From assembly GCF_051401765.1 (NCBI RefSeq), contig NW_027480450.1, positions 5,208,001-5,272,000 on the forward strand: 64,000 bases of DNA. Direction: 5' to 3'. Shown in pieces: positions 50,315-63,032 of the stretch; position 1 is the first letter of the stretch; each line of letters opens with the position of its first letter. The position numbers and the translations under genes were made by a program. The notes under the pieces are model-generated. The model saw only the letters and a program-made list of their open reading frames with translations, was not told where the DNA came from and ran no database searches. Source of the DNA: Calliopsis andreniformis (lineage: Eukaryota; Arthropoda; Insecta; Hymenoptera; Andrenidae).

Positions 50315-51436
50315 GACACGATCGCTCCGTTATTCTACGTTCTCTCGGTCCACGGGCATCAGAGAGCAAAACAGCCTAATAGTTTTAGAGTGCCTCAACG
50401 ATCAGGAATATGGATCCAACGTTCTCGTTTCGAACCGACGACTTTCGGTTGCGGAGCGACACGAACGCTCCATGATTCTCGATTATCTCGACACAGGTAA
50501 GAGACAGAGGAGAACAAGTGTATGGTTTTAGAGAGCCACGAGCACCAGGAATAAGGATCTACCGTTGTCATTTCGTTCCGTCGACATTCGGTTCCGGAGC
50601 GACACGAACGGGGACTTAGAATTTTTTCGCTCGGGCTCCGGAGCGACACGAACGGGGACTTAGAATTTTTTCGCTCGGGCTCCGGAGCGACACGATCGCT
50701 CCGTTATTCTACGTTCTCTCGGTCCACGGGCATCAGAGAGCAAAACAGCCTAATAGTTTTAGAGTGCTTCAACGATCAGGAATATGGATCTAACGTTCTC
50801 GTTTCGAACCGACGACTTTCGGTTCCGGAGCGACACGAACGCTCCATGATTCTCGATTATCTCGACACAGGTAAGAGACAGAGGAGAACAAGTGTATGGT
50901 TTTAGAGAGCCACGAGCACCAGGAATAAGGATCTACCGTTGTCATTTCGTTCCGTCGACATTCGGTTCCGGAGCGACACGAACGGGGACTTAGAATTTTT
51001 TCGCTCGGGCTCCGGAGCGACACGAACGGGGACTTAGAATTTTTTCGCTCGGGCTCCGGAGCGACACGATCGCTCCGTTATTCTACGTTCTCTCGGTCCA
51101 CGGGCATCAGAGAGCAAAACAGCCTAATAGTTTTAGAGTGCCTCAACGATCAGGAATATGGATCTAACGTTCTCGTTTCGAACCGACGACTTTCGGTTCC
51201 GGAGCGACACGAACGCTCCATGATTCTCGATTATCTCGACACAGGTAAGAGACAGAGGAGAACAAGTGTATGGTTTTAGAGAGCCACGAGCACCAGGAAT
51301 AAGGATCTACCGTTGTCATTTCGTTCCGTCGACATTCGGTTCCGGAGCGACACGAACGGGGACTTAGAATTTTTTCGCTCGGGCTCCGGAGCGACACGAA
51401 CGGGGACTTAGAATTTTTTCGCTCGGGCTCCGGAGC
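50315..51436. repeat. Three 374-bp monomers
   Basis: Types C, T, T. Carries ggttgcgg at 50451 and gcttcaacg at 50768, the last markers of the 2618-bp pattern. No triple-D monomer follows. Confidence 0.95.
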
Positions 51437-51766
51437 GACACGATCGCTCCGTTATTCTACGTTCTCTCGGTCCACGGGCATCAGAGAGCAAAACAGCCTA
51501 ATAGTTTTAGAGTGCCTCAACGATCAGGAATATGGATCCAACGTTCTCGTTTCGAACCGACGACTTTCGGTTCCGGAGCGACACGAACGCTCCATGATTC
51601 TCGATTATCTCGACACAGGTAAGAGACAGAGGAGAACAAGTGTATGGTTTTAGAGAGCCACGAGCACCAGGAATAAGGATCTACCGTTGTCATTTCGTTC
51701 CGTCGACATTCGGTTCCGGAGCGACACGAACGGGGACTTAGAATTTTTTCGCTCGGGCTCCGGAGC
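51437..51766. repeat. 330-bp monomer (single D)
   Basis: Single-D monomer just after the end of the 2618-bp pattern. Unlike the other two nearby, the next monomer is of type T without gcgg. Confidence 0.95.
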
Positions 51767-52888
51767 GACACGATCGCTCCGTTATTCTACGTTCTCTCGG
51801 TCCACGGGCATCAGAGAGCAAAACAGCCTAATAGTTTTAGAGTGCCTCAACGATCAGGAATATGGATCTAACGTTCTCGTTTCGAACCGACGACTTTCGG
51901 TTCCGGAGCGACACGAACGCTCCATGATTCTCGATTATCTCGACACAGGTAAGAGACAGAGGAGAACAAGTGTATGGTTTTAGAGAGCCACGAGCACCAG
52001 GAATAAGGATCTACCGTTGTCATTTCGTTCCGTCGACATTCGGTTCCGGAGCGACACGAACGGGGACTTAGAATTTTTTCGCTCGGGCTCCGGAGCGACA
52101 CGAACGGGGACTTAGAATTTTTTCGCTCGGGCTCCGGAGCGACACGATCGCTCCGTTATTCTACGTTCTCTCGGTCCACGGGCATCAGAGAGCAAAACAG
52201 CCTAATAGTTTTAGAGTGCCTCAACGATCAGGAATATGGATCCAACGTTCTCGTTTCGAACCGACGACTTTCGGTTCCGGAGCGACACGAACGCTCCATG
52301 ATTCTCGATTATCTCGACACAGGTAAGAGACAGAGGAGAACAAGTGTATGGTTTTAGAGAGCCACGAGCACCAGGAATAAGGATCTACCGTTGTCATTTC
52401 GTTCCGTCGACATTCGGTTCCGGAGCGACACGAACGGGGACTTAGAATTTTTTCGCTCGGGCTCCGGAGCGACACGAACGGGGACTTAGAATTTTTTCGC
52501 TCGGGCTCCGGAGCGACACGATCGCTCCGTTATTCTACGTTCTCTCGGTCCACGGGCATCAGAGAGCAAAACAGCCTAATAGTTTTAGAGTGCCTCAACG
52601 ATCAGGAATATGGATCCAACGTTCTCGTTTCGAACCGACGACTTTCGGTTCCGGAGCGACACGAACGCTCCATGATTCTCGATTATCTCGACACAGGTAT
52701 GAGACAGAGGAGAACAAGTGTATGGTTTTAGAGAGCCACGAGCACCAGGAATAAGGATCTACCGTTGTCATTTCGTTCCGTCGACATTCGGTTCCGGAGC
52801 GACACGAACGGGGACTTAGAATTTTTTCGCTCGGGCTCCGGAGCGACACGAACGGGGACTTAGAATTTTTTCGCTCGGGCTCCGGAGC
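51767..52888. repeat. Three 374-bp monomers
   Basis: Types T, C, C. The third carries caggtatgag at 52700 and starts the 4576-bp unit. Confidence 0.95.
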
Positions 52889-53306
52889 GACACGATCGCT
52901 CCGTTATTCTACGTTCTCTCGGTCCACGGGCATCAGAGAGCAAAACAGCCTAATAGTTTTAGAGTGCCTCAACGATCAGGAATATGGATCTAACGTTCTC
53001 GTTTCGAACCGACGACTTTCGGTTCCGGAGCGACACGAACGCTCCATGATTCTCGATTATCTCGACACAGGTAAGAGACAGAGGAGAACAAGTGTATGGT
53101 TTTAGAGAGCCACGAGCACCAGGAATAAGGATCTACCGTTGTCATTTCGTTCCGTCGACATTCGGTTCCGGAGCGACACGAACGGGGACTTAGAATTTTT
53201 TCGCTCGGGCTCCGGAGCGACACGAACGGGGACTTAGAATTTTTTCGCTCGGGCTCCGGAGCGACACGAACGGGGACTTAGAATTTTTTCGCTCGGGCTC
53301 CGGAGC
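52889..53306. repeat. 418-bp monomer (three D)
   Basis: Triple-D monomer between two caggtatgag monomers. Confidence 0.95.
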
Positions 53307-56300
53307 GACACGATCGCTCCGTTATTCTACGTTCTCTCGGTCCACGGGCATCAGAGAGCAAAACAGCCTAATAGTTTTAGAGTGCCTCAACGATCAGGAA
53401 TATGGATCCAACGTTCTCGTTTCGAACCGACGACTTTCGGTTCCGGAGCGACACGAACGCTCCATGATTCTCGATTATCTCGACACAGGTATGAGACAGA
53501 GGAGAACAAGTGTATGGTTTTAGAGAGCCACGAGCACCAGGAATAAGGATCTACCGTTGTCATTTCGTTCCGTCGACATTCGGTTCCGGAGCGACACGAA
53601 CGGGGACTTAGAATTTTTTCGCTCGGGCTCCGGAGCGACACGAACGGGGACTTAGAATTTTTTCGCTCGGGCTCCGGAGCGACACGATCGCTCCGTTATT
53701 CTACGTTCTCTCGGTCCACGGGCATCAGAGAGCAAAACAGCCTAATAGTTTTAGAGTGCCTCAACGATCAGGAATATGGATCCAACGTTCTCGTTTCGAA
53801 CCGACGACTTTCGGTTCCGGAGCGACACGAACGCTCCATGATTCTCGATTATCTCGACACAGGTAAGAGACAGAGGAGAACAAGTGTATGGTTTTAGAGA
53901 GCCACGAGCACCAGGAATAAGGATCTACCGTTGTCATTTCGTTCCGTCGACATTCGGTTCCGGAGCGACACGAACGGGGACGTAGAATTTTTTCGCTCGG
54001 GCTCCGGAGCGACACGAACGGGGACTTAGAATTTTTTCGCTCGGGCTCCGGAGCGACACGATCGCTCCGTTATTCTACGTTCTCTCGGTCCACGGGCATC
54101 AGAGAGCAAAACAGCCTAATAGTTTTAGAGTGCCTCAACGATCAGGAATATGGATCCAACGTTCTCGTTTCGAACCGACGACTTTCGGTTCCGGAGCGAC
54201 ACGAACGCTCCATGATTCTCGATTATCTCGACACAGGTAAGAGACAGAGGAGAACAAGTGTATGGTTTTAGAGAGCCACGAGCACCAGGAATAAGGATCT
54301 ACCGTTGTCATTTCGTTCCGTCGACATTCGGTTCCGGAGCGACACGAACGGGGACTTAGAATTTTTTCGCTCGGGCTCCGGAGCGACACGAACGGGGACT
54401 TAGAATTTTTTCGCTCGGGCTCCGGAGCGACACGATCGCTCCGTTATTCTACGTTCTCTCGGTCCACGGGCATCAGAGAGCAAAACAGCCTAATAGTTTT
54501 AGAGTGCCTCAACGATCAGGAATATGGATCTAACGTTCTCGTTTCGAACCGACGACTTTCGGTTCCGGAGCGACACGAACGCTCCATGATTCTCGATTAT
54601 CTCGACACAGGTAAGAGACAGAGGAGAACAAGTGTATGGTTTTAGAGAGCCACGAGCACCAGGAATAAGGATCTACCGTTGTCTTTTCGTTCCGTCGACA
54701 TTCGGTTCCGGAGCGACACGAACGGGGACTTAGAATTTTTTCGCTCGGGCTCCGGAGCGACACGAACGGGGACTTAGAATTTTTTCGCTCGGGCTCCGGA
54801 GCGACACGATCGCTCCGTTATTCTACGTTCTCTCGGTCCACGGGCATCAGAGAGCAAAACAGCCTAATAGTTTTAGAGTGCCTCAACGATCAGGAATATG
54901 GATCTAACGTTCTCGTTTCGAACCGACGACTTTCGGTTCCGGAGCGACACGAACGCTCCATGATTCTCGATTATCTCGACACAGGTAAGAGACAGAGGAG
55001 AACAAGTGTATGGTTTTAGAGAGCCACGAGCACCAGGAATAAGGATCTACCGTTGTCATTTCGTTCCGTCGACATTCGGTTCCGGAGCGACACGAACGGG
55101 GACTTAGAATTTTTTCGCTCGGGCTCCGGAGCGACACGAACGGGGACTTAGAATTTTTTCGCTCGGGCTCCGGAGCGACACGATCGCTCCGTTATTCTAC
55201 GTTCTCTCGGTCCACGGGCATCAGAGAGCAAAACAGCCTAATAGTTTTAGAGTGCCTCAACGATCAGGAATATGGATCTAACGTTCTCGTTTCGAACCGA
55301 CGACTTTCGGTTCCGGAGCGACACGAACGCTCCACGATTCTCGATTATCTCGACACAGGTAAGTGACAGAAGAGAACAAGTGTATGGTTTTAGAGAGCCA
55401 CGAGCACCAGGAATAAGGATCTACCATTGTCATTTCGTTCCGTCGACATTCGGTTCCGGAGCGACACGAACGGGGACTTAGAATTTTTTCGCTCGGCCTC
55501 CGGAGCGACACGAACGGGGACTTAGAATTTTTTCGCTCGGGCTCCGGAGCGACACGATCGCTCCGTTATTCTACGTTCTCTCGGTCCACGGGCATCAGAG
55601 AGCAAAACAGCCTAATAGTTTTAGAGTGCCTCAACGATCAGGAATATGGACCCAACGTTCTCGTTTCGAACCGACGACTTTCGGTTCCGGAGCGACACGA
55701 ACGCTCCATGATTCTCGATTATCTCGACACAGGTAAGAGACAGAGGAGAACAAGTGTATGGTTTTAGAGAGCCACGAGCACCAGGAATAAGGATCTACCG
55801 TTGTCATTTCGTTCCGTCGACATTCGGTTCCGGAGCGACACGAACGGGGACTTAGAATTTTTTCGCTCGGGCTCCGGAGCGACACGAACGGGGACTTAGA
55901 ATTTTTTCGCTCGGGCTCCGGAGCGACACGATCGCTCCGTTATTCTACGTTCTCTCGGTCCACGGGCATCAGAGAGCAAAACAGCCTAATAGTTTTAGAG
56001 TGCCTCAACGATCAGGAATATGGATCTAACGTTCTCGTTTCGAACCGACGACTTTCGGTTCCGGAGCGACACGAACGCTCCATGATTCTCGATTATCTCG
56101 ACACAGGTAAGAGACAGAGGAGAACAAGTATATGGTTTTAGAGAGCCACGAGCACCAGGAATAAGGATCTACCGTTGTCATTTCGTTCCGTCGACATTCG
56201 GTTCCGGAGCGACACGAACGGGGACTTAGAATTTTTTCGCTCGGGCTCCAGAGCGACACGAACGGGGACTTAGAATTTTTTCGCTCGGGCTCCGGAGCGA

Positions 56301-56672
56301 CACGATCGCTCCGTTATTCTACGTTCTCTCGGTCCACGGGCATCAGAGAGCAAAACAGCCTAATAGTTTTAGAGTGCCTCAACGATCAGGAATATGGATC
56401 TAACGTTCTCGTTTCGAACCGACGACTTTCGGTTCCGGAGCGACACGAACGCTCCATGATTCTCGATTATCTCGACACAGGTAAGAGACAGAGGAGAACA
56501 AGTGTATGGTTTTAGAGAGCCACGAGCACCAGGAATAAGGATCTACCGTTGTCATTTCGTTCCGTCGACATTCGGTTCCGGAGCGACACGAACGGGGACT
56601 TAGAATTTTTTCGCTCGGGCTCCGGAGCGACACGAACGGGGACTTAGAATTTTTTCGCTCGGGCTCCGGAGC
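53307..56672. repeat. Nine 374-bp monomers, locally variant-rich
   Basis: Markers: caggtatgag (53492), ggacgtagaa (53982), gtcttttcg (54684), five changes in the monomer at 55177-55550, ggacccaacg (55651), aagtatatgg (56130) and ctccagagcg (56250). Confidence 0.94.
55177..55550. repeat. Most diverged monomer in the right half
   Basis: Five substitutions in one 374-bp copy: t-to-c at 55335, a-to-t at 55364, g-to-a at 55371, g-to-a at 55426 and g-to-c at 55497. The changes at 55371 and 55426 recur together in the monomer starting at 59005 (59199, 59254). The change at 55364 turns the donor-like caggtaaga into caggtaagt. Confidence 0.9.
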
Positions 56673-57090
56673 GACACGATCGCTCCGTTATTCTACGTTC
56701 TCTCGGTCCACGGGCATCAGAGAGCAAAACAGCCTAATAGTTTTAGAGTGCCTCAACGATCAGGAATATGGATCCAACGTTCTCGTTTCGAACCGACGAC
56801 TTTCGGTTCCGGAGCGACACGAACGCTCCATGATTCTCGATTATCTCGACACAGGTAAGAGACAGAGGAGAACAAGTGTATGGTTTTAGAGAGCCACGAG
56901 CACCAGGAATAAGGATCTACCGTTGTCATTTCGTTCCGTCGACATTCGGTTCCGGAGCGACACGAACGGGGACTTAGAATTTTTTCGCTCGGGCTCCGGA
57001 GCGACACGAACGGGGACTTAGAATTTTTTCGCTCGGGCTCCGGAGCGACACGAACGGGGACTTAGAATTTTTTCGCTCGGGCTCCGGAGC
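56673..57090. repeat. 418-bp monomer (three D)
   Basis: Triple-D monomer immediately before a caggtatgag monomer (57276). Confidence 0.95.
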
Positions 57091-57464
57091 GACACGATCG
57101 CTCCGTTATTCTACGTTCTCTCGGTCCACGGGCATCACAGAGCAAAACAGCCTAATAGTTTTAGAGTGCCTCAACGATCAGGAATATGGATCCAACGTTC
57201 TCGTTTCGAACCGACGACTTTCGGTTCCGGAGCGACACGAACGCTCCATGATTCTCGATTATCTCGACACAGGTATGAGACAGAGGAGAACAAGTGTATG
57301 GTTTTAGAGAGCCACGAGCACCAGGAATAAGGATCTACCGTTGTCATTTCGTTCCGTCGACATTCGGTTCCGGAGCGACACGAACGGGGACTTAGAATTT
57401 TTTCGCTCGGGCTCCGGAGCGACACGAACGGGGACTTAGAATTTTTTCGCTCGGGCTCCGGAGC
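57091..57464. repeat. 374-bp monomer with caggtatgag
   Basis: Counterpart of the monomer at 52515 at +4576 bp. It also has a private gcatcacagag change at 57138. Confidence 0.95.
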
Positions 57465-57882
57465 GACACGATCGCTCCGTTATTCTACGTTCTCTCGGTC
57501 CACGGGCATCAGAGAGCAAAACAGCCTAATAGTTTTAGAGTGCCTCAACGATCAGGAATATGGATCTAACGTTCTCGTTTCGAACCGACGACTTTCGGTT
57601 CCGGAGCGACACGAACGCTCCATGATTCTCGATTATCTCGACACAGGTAAGAGACAGAGGAGAACAAGTGTATGGTTTTAGAGAGCCACGAGCACCAGGA
57701 ATAAGGATCTACCGTTGTCATTTCGTTCCGTCGACATTCGGTTCCGGAGCGACACGAACGGGGACTTAGAATTTTTTCGCTCGGGCTCCGGAGCGACACG
57801 AACGGGGACTTAGAATTTTTTCGCTCGGGCTCCGGAGCGACACGAACGGGGACTTAGAATTTTTTCGCTCGGGCTCCGGAGC
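57465..57882. repeat. 418-bp monomer (three D)
   Basis: Counterpart of 52889-53306 at +4576 bp. Confidence 0.95.
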
Positions 57883-60800
57883 GACACGATCGCTCCGTTA
57901 TTCTACGTTCTCTCGGTCCACGGGCATCAGAGAGCAAAACAGCCTAATAGTTTTAGAGTGCCTCAACGATCAGGAATATGGATCCAACGTTCTCGTTTCG
58001 AACCGACGACTTTCGGTTCCGGAGCGACACGAACGCTCCATGATTCTCGATTATCTCGACACAGGTATGAGACAGAGGAGAACAAGTGTATGGTTTTAGA
58101 GAGCCACGAGCACCAGGAATAAGGATCTACCGTTGTCATTTCGTTCCGTCGACATTCGGTTCCGGAGCGACACGAACGGGGACTTAGAATTTTTTCGCTC
58201 GGGCTCCGGAGCGACACGAACGGGGACTTAGAATTTTTTCGCTCGGGCTCCGGAGCGACACGATCGCTCCGTTATTCTACGTTCTCTCGGTCCACGGGCA
58301 TCAGAGAGCAAAACAGCCTAATAGTTTTAGAGTGCCTCAACGATCAGGAATATGGATCCAACGTTCTCGTTTCGAACCGACGACTTTCGGTTCCGGAGCG
58401 ACACGAACGCTCCATGATTCTCGATTATCTCGACACAGGTAAGAGACAGAGGAGAACAAGTGTATGGTTTTAGAGAGCCACGAGCACCAGGAATAAGGAT
58501 CTACCGTTGTCATTTCGTTCCGTCGACATTCGGTTCCGGAGCGACACGAACGGGGACGTAGAATTTTTTCGCTCGGGCTCCGGAGCGACACGAACGGGGA
58601 CTTAGAATTTTTTCGCTCGGGCTCCGGAGCGACACGATCGCTCCGTTATTCTACGTTCTCTCGGTCCACGGGCATCAGAGAGCAAAACAGCCTAATAGTT
58701 TTAGAGTGCCTCAACGATCAGGAATATGGATCTAACGTTCTCGTTTCGAACCGACGACTTTCGGTTCCGGAGCGACACGAACGCTCCATGATTCTCGATT
58801 ATCTCGACACAGGTAAGAGACAGAGGAGAACAAGTGTATGGTTTTAGAGAGCCACGAGCACCAGGAATAAGGATCTACCGTTGTCATTTCGTTCCGTCGA
58901 CATTCGGTTCCGGAGCGACACGAACGGGGACTTAGAATTTTTTCGCTCGGGCTCCGGAGCGACACGAACGGGGACTTAGAATTTTTTCGCTCGGGCTCCG
59001 GAGCGACACGATCGCTCCGTTATTCTACGTTCTCTCGGTCCACGGGCATCAGAGAGCAAAACAGCCTAATAGTTTTAGAGTGCCTCAACGATCAGGAATA
59101 TGGATCTAACGTTCTCGTTTCGAACCGACGACTTTCGGTTCCGGAGCGACACGAACGCTCCATGATTCTCGATTATCTCGACACAGGTAAGAGACAGAAG
59201 AGAACAAGTGTATGGTTTTAGAGAGCCACGAGCACCAGGAATAAGGATCTACCATTGTCATTTCGTTCCGTCGACATTCGGTTCCGGAGCGACACGAACG
59301 GGGACTTAGAATTTTTTCGCTCGGGCTCCGGAGCGACACGAACGGGGACTTAGAATTTTTTCGCTCGGGCTCCAGAGCGACACGATCGCTCCGTTATTCT
59401 ACGTTCTCTCGGTCCACGGGCATCAGAGAGCAAAACAGCCTAATAGTTTTAGAGTGCCTCAACGATCAGGAATATGGATCTAACGTTCTCGTTTCGAACC
59501 GACGACTTTCGGTTCCGGAGCGACACGAACGCTCCATGATTCTCGATTATCTCGACACAGGTAAGAGACAGAGGAGAACAAGTATATGGTTTTAGAGAGC
59601 CACGAGCACCAGGAATAAGGATCTACCGTTGTCATTTCGTTCCGTCGACATTCGGTTCCGGAGCGACACGAACGGGGACTTAGAATTTTTTCGCTCGGGC
59701 TCCGGAGCGACACGAACGGGGACTTAGAATTTTTTCGCTCGGGCTCCGGAGCGACACGATCGCTCCGTTATTCTACGTTCTCTCGGTCCACGGGCATCAG
59801 AGAGCAAAACAGCCTAATAGTTTTAGAGTGCCTCAACGATCAGGAATATGGATCTAACGTTCTCGTTTCGAACCGACGACTTTCGGTTCCGGAGCGACAC
59901 GAACGCTCCATGATTCTCGATTATCTCGACACAGGTAAGAGACAGAGGAGAACAAGTGTATGGTTTTAGAGAGCCACGAGCACCAGGAATAAGGATCTAC
60001 CGTTGTCATTTCGTTCCGTCGACATTCGGTTCCGGAGCGACACGAACGGGGACTTAGAATTTTTTCGCTCGGGCTCCGGAGCGACACGAACGGGGACTTA
60101 GAATTTTTTCGCTCGGGCTCCGGAGCGACACGATCGCTCCGTTATTCTACGTTCTCTCGGTCCACGGGCATCAGAGAGCAAAACAGCCTAATAGTTTTAG
60201 AGTGCCTCAACGATCAGGAATATGGATCCAACGTTCTCGTTTCGAACCGACGACTTTCGGTTCCGGAGCGACACGAACGCTCCATGATTCTCGATTATCT
60301 CGACACAGGTAAGAGACAGAGGAGAACAAGTGTATGGTTTTAGAGAGCCACGAGCACCAGGAATAAGGATCTACCGTTGTCATTTCGTTCCGTCGACATT
60401 CGGTTCCGGAGCGACACGAACGGGGACTTAGAATTTTTTCGCTCGGGCTCCGGAGCGACACGAACGGGGACTTAGAATTTTTTCGCTCGGGCTCCGGAGC
60501 GACACGATCGCTCCGTTATTCTACGTTCTCTCGGTCCACGGGCATCAGAGAGCAAAACAGCCTAATAGTTTTAGAGTGCCTGAACGATCAGGAATATGGA
60601 TCTAACGTTCTCGTTTCGAACCGACGACTTTCGGTTCCGGAGCGACACGAACGCTCCATGATTCTCGATTATCTCGACACAGGTAAGAGACAGAGGAGAA
60701 CAAGTGTATGGTTTTAGAGAGCCACGAGCACCAGGAATAAGGATCTACCGTTGTCATTTCGTTCCGTCGACATTCGGTTCCGGAGCGACACGAACGGGGA

Positions 60801-61996
60801 CTTAGAATTTTTTCGCTCGGGCTCCGGAGCGACACGAACGGGGACTTAGAATTTTTTCGCTCGGGCTCCGGAGCGACACGATCGCTCCGTTATTCTACGT
60901 TCTCTCGGTCCACGGGCATCAGAGAGCAAAACAGCCTAATAGTTTTAGAGTGCCTCAACGATCAGGAATATGGATCTAACGTTCTCGTTTCGAACCGACG
61001 ACTTTCGGTTCCGGAGCGACACGAACGCTCCATGATTCTCGATTATCTCGACACAGGTAAGAGACAGAGGAGAACAAGTGTATGGTTTTAGAGAGCCACG
61101 AGCACCAGGAATAAGGATCTACCGTTGTCATTTCGTTCCGTCGACATTCGGTTCCGGAGCGACACGAACGGGGACTTAGAATTTTTTCGCTCGGGCTCCG
61201 GAGCGACACGAACGGGGACTTAGAATTTTTTCGCTCGGGCTCCGGAGCGACACGATCGCTCCGTTATTCTACGTTCTCTCGGTCCACGGGCATCAGAGAG
61301 CAAAACAGCCTAATAGTTTTAGAGTGCCTCAACGATCAGGAATATGGATCCAACGTTCTCGTTTCGAACCGACGACTTTCGGTTCCGGAGCGACACGAAC
61401 GCTCCATGATTCTCGATTATCTCGACACAGGTAAGAGACAGAGGAGAACAAGTGTATGGTTTTAGAGAGCCACGAGCACCAGGAATAAGGATCTACCGTT
61501 GTCATTTCGTTCCGTCGACATTCGGTTCCGGAGCGACACGAACGGGGACTTAGAATTTTTTCGCTCGGGCTCCGGAGCGACACGAACGGGGACTTAGAAT
61601 TTTTTCGCTCGGGCTCCGGAGCGACACGATCGCTCCGTTATTCTACGTTCTCTCGGTCCACGGGCATCAGAGAGCAAAACAGCCTAATAGTTTTAGAGTG
61701 CCTCAACGATCAGGAATATGGATCTAACGTTCTCGTTTCGAACCGACGACTTTCGGTTCCGGAGCGACACGAAAGCTCCATGATTCTCGATTATCTCGAC
61801 ACAGGTAAGAGACAGAGGAGAACAAGTGTATGGTTTTAGAGAGCCACGAGCACCAGGAATAAGGATCTACCGTTGTCATTTCGTTCCGTCGACATTCGGT
61901 TCCGGAGCGACACGAACGGGGACTTAGAATTTTTTCGCTCGGGCTCCGGAGCGACACGAACGGGGACTTAGAATTTTTTCGCTCGGGCTCCGGAGC
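57883..61996. repeat. Eleven 374-bp monomers
   Basis: No indels. Contains the shortened second copy of the 12-monomer unit, then ordinary copies. Private changes include 60582 (ctgaacg). The gaaagctcc marker at 61774 starts the 704-bp dimer. Confidence 0.95.
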
Positions 61997-62326
61997 GACA
62001 CGATCGCTCCGTTATTCTACGTTCTCTCGGTCCACGGGCATCAGAGAGCAAAACAGCCTAATAGTTTTAGAGTGCCTCAACGATCAGGAATATGGATCTA
62101 ACGTTCTCGTTTCGAACCGACGACTTTCGGTTCCGGAGCGACACGAACGCTCCATGATTCTCGATTATCTCGACACAGGTAAGAGACAGAGGAGAACAAG
62201 TGTATGGTTTTAGAGAGCCACGAGCACCAGGAATAAGGATCTACCGTTGTCATTTCGTTCCGTCGACATTCGGTTCCGGAGCGACACGAACGGGGACTTA
62301 GAATTTTTTCGCTCGGGCTTCGGAGC
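61997..62326. repeat. 330-bp monomer (single D, variant end)
   Basis: Its one D ends gggcttcgg (62320), which breaks the GCTCCGGAGC palindrome. Confidence 0.95.
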
Positions 62327-62700
62327 GACACGATCGCTCCGTTATTCTACGTTCTCTCGGTCCACGGGCATCAGAGAGCAAAACAGCCTAATAGTTTTAG
62401 AGTGCCTCAACGATCAGGAATATGGATCTAACGTTCTCGTTTCGAACCGACGACTTTCGGTTCCGGAGCGACACGAAAGCTCCATGATTCTCGATTATCT
62501 CGACACAGGTAAGAGACAGAGGAGAACAAGTGTATGGTTTTAGAGAGCCACGAGCACCAGGAATAAGGATCTACCGTTGTCATTTCGTTCCGTCGACATT
62601 CGGTTCCGGAGCGACACGAACGGGGACTTAGAATTTTTTCGCTCGGGCTCCGGAGCGACACGAACGGGGACTTAGAATTTTTTCGCTCGGGCTCCGGAGC
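62327..62700. repeat. 374-bp monomer with gaaagctcc
   Basis: Carries gaaagctcc at 62478, 704 bp after the same change at 61774. Confidence 0.95.
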
Positions 62701-63032
62701 GACACGATCGCTCCGTTATTCTACGTTCTCTCGGTCCACGGGCATCAGAGAGCAAAACAGCCTAATAGTTTTAGAGTGCCTCAACGATCAGGAATATGGA
62801 TCCAACGTTCTCGTTTCGAACCGACGACTTTCGGTTCCGGAGGCGACACGAACGCTCCATGATTCTCGATTATCTCGACACAGGTAAGAGACAGAGGAGA
62901 ACAAGTGTATGGTTTTAGAGAGCCACGAGCACCAGGAATAAGGATCTACCGTTGTCATTTCGTTCCGTCGACATTCGGTTCCGGAGCGACACGAACGGGG
63001 ACTTAGAATTTTTTCGCTCGGGCTTCGGAGCG
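62701..63032. repeat. 332-bp monomer (single D, two small insertions nearby)
   Basis: One D ending gggcttcgg (63025), as in 61997-62326. An extra g sits at about 62842 (ggaggcgac). The phase to the next anchor is lengthened by a further t at about 63101, in the following A unit. Confidence 0.93.

Larger units (their letters stand above)
45453..50688. repeat. Higher-order repeat: 2618-bp (seven-monomer) unit, two copies
   Basis: Units 45453-48070 and 48071-50688. Four independent markers recur at exactly +2618 bp: gcttcaacg (45532, 48150, 50768), the triple-D monomer, cgacccg (46364, 48982) and the single-D monomer followed by ggttgcgg (47833, 50451). The third gcttcaacg begins a copy that breaks off by about 51.4 kb. 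Confidence 0.93.
52515..60126. repeat. Higher-order repeat: 4576-bp (12-monomer) unit, second copy shortened
   Basis: Markers 52700/57276, 53492/58068 and 53982/58558 and the triple-D monomers recur at exactly +4576 bp. Later markers are closer together: agaag plus accattg at 55371/55426 and 59199/59254 (+3828, two monomers fewer), and aagtatatgg at 56130 and 59584 (one more fewer). The second copy has therefore lost about three monomers. Confidence 0.8.
61623..63032. repeat. Higher-order repeat: 704-bp dimer, two copies
   Basis: Two dimers, each a 374-bp monomer with gaaagctcc followed by a single-D monomer with gggcttcgg: 61623-62326 and 62327-63032. The offset is 704 bp, with 1 bp extra from the insertion. 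The two second monomers differ at the T/C site. Confidence 0.87.
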
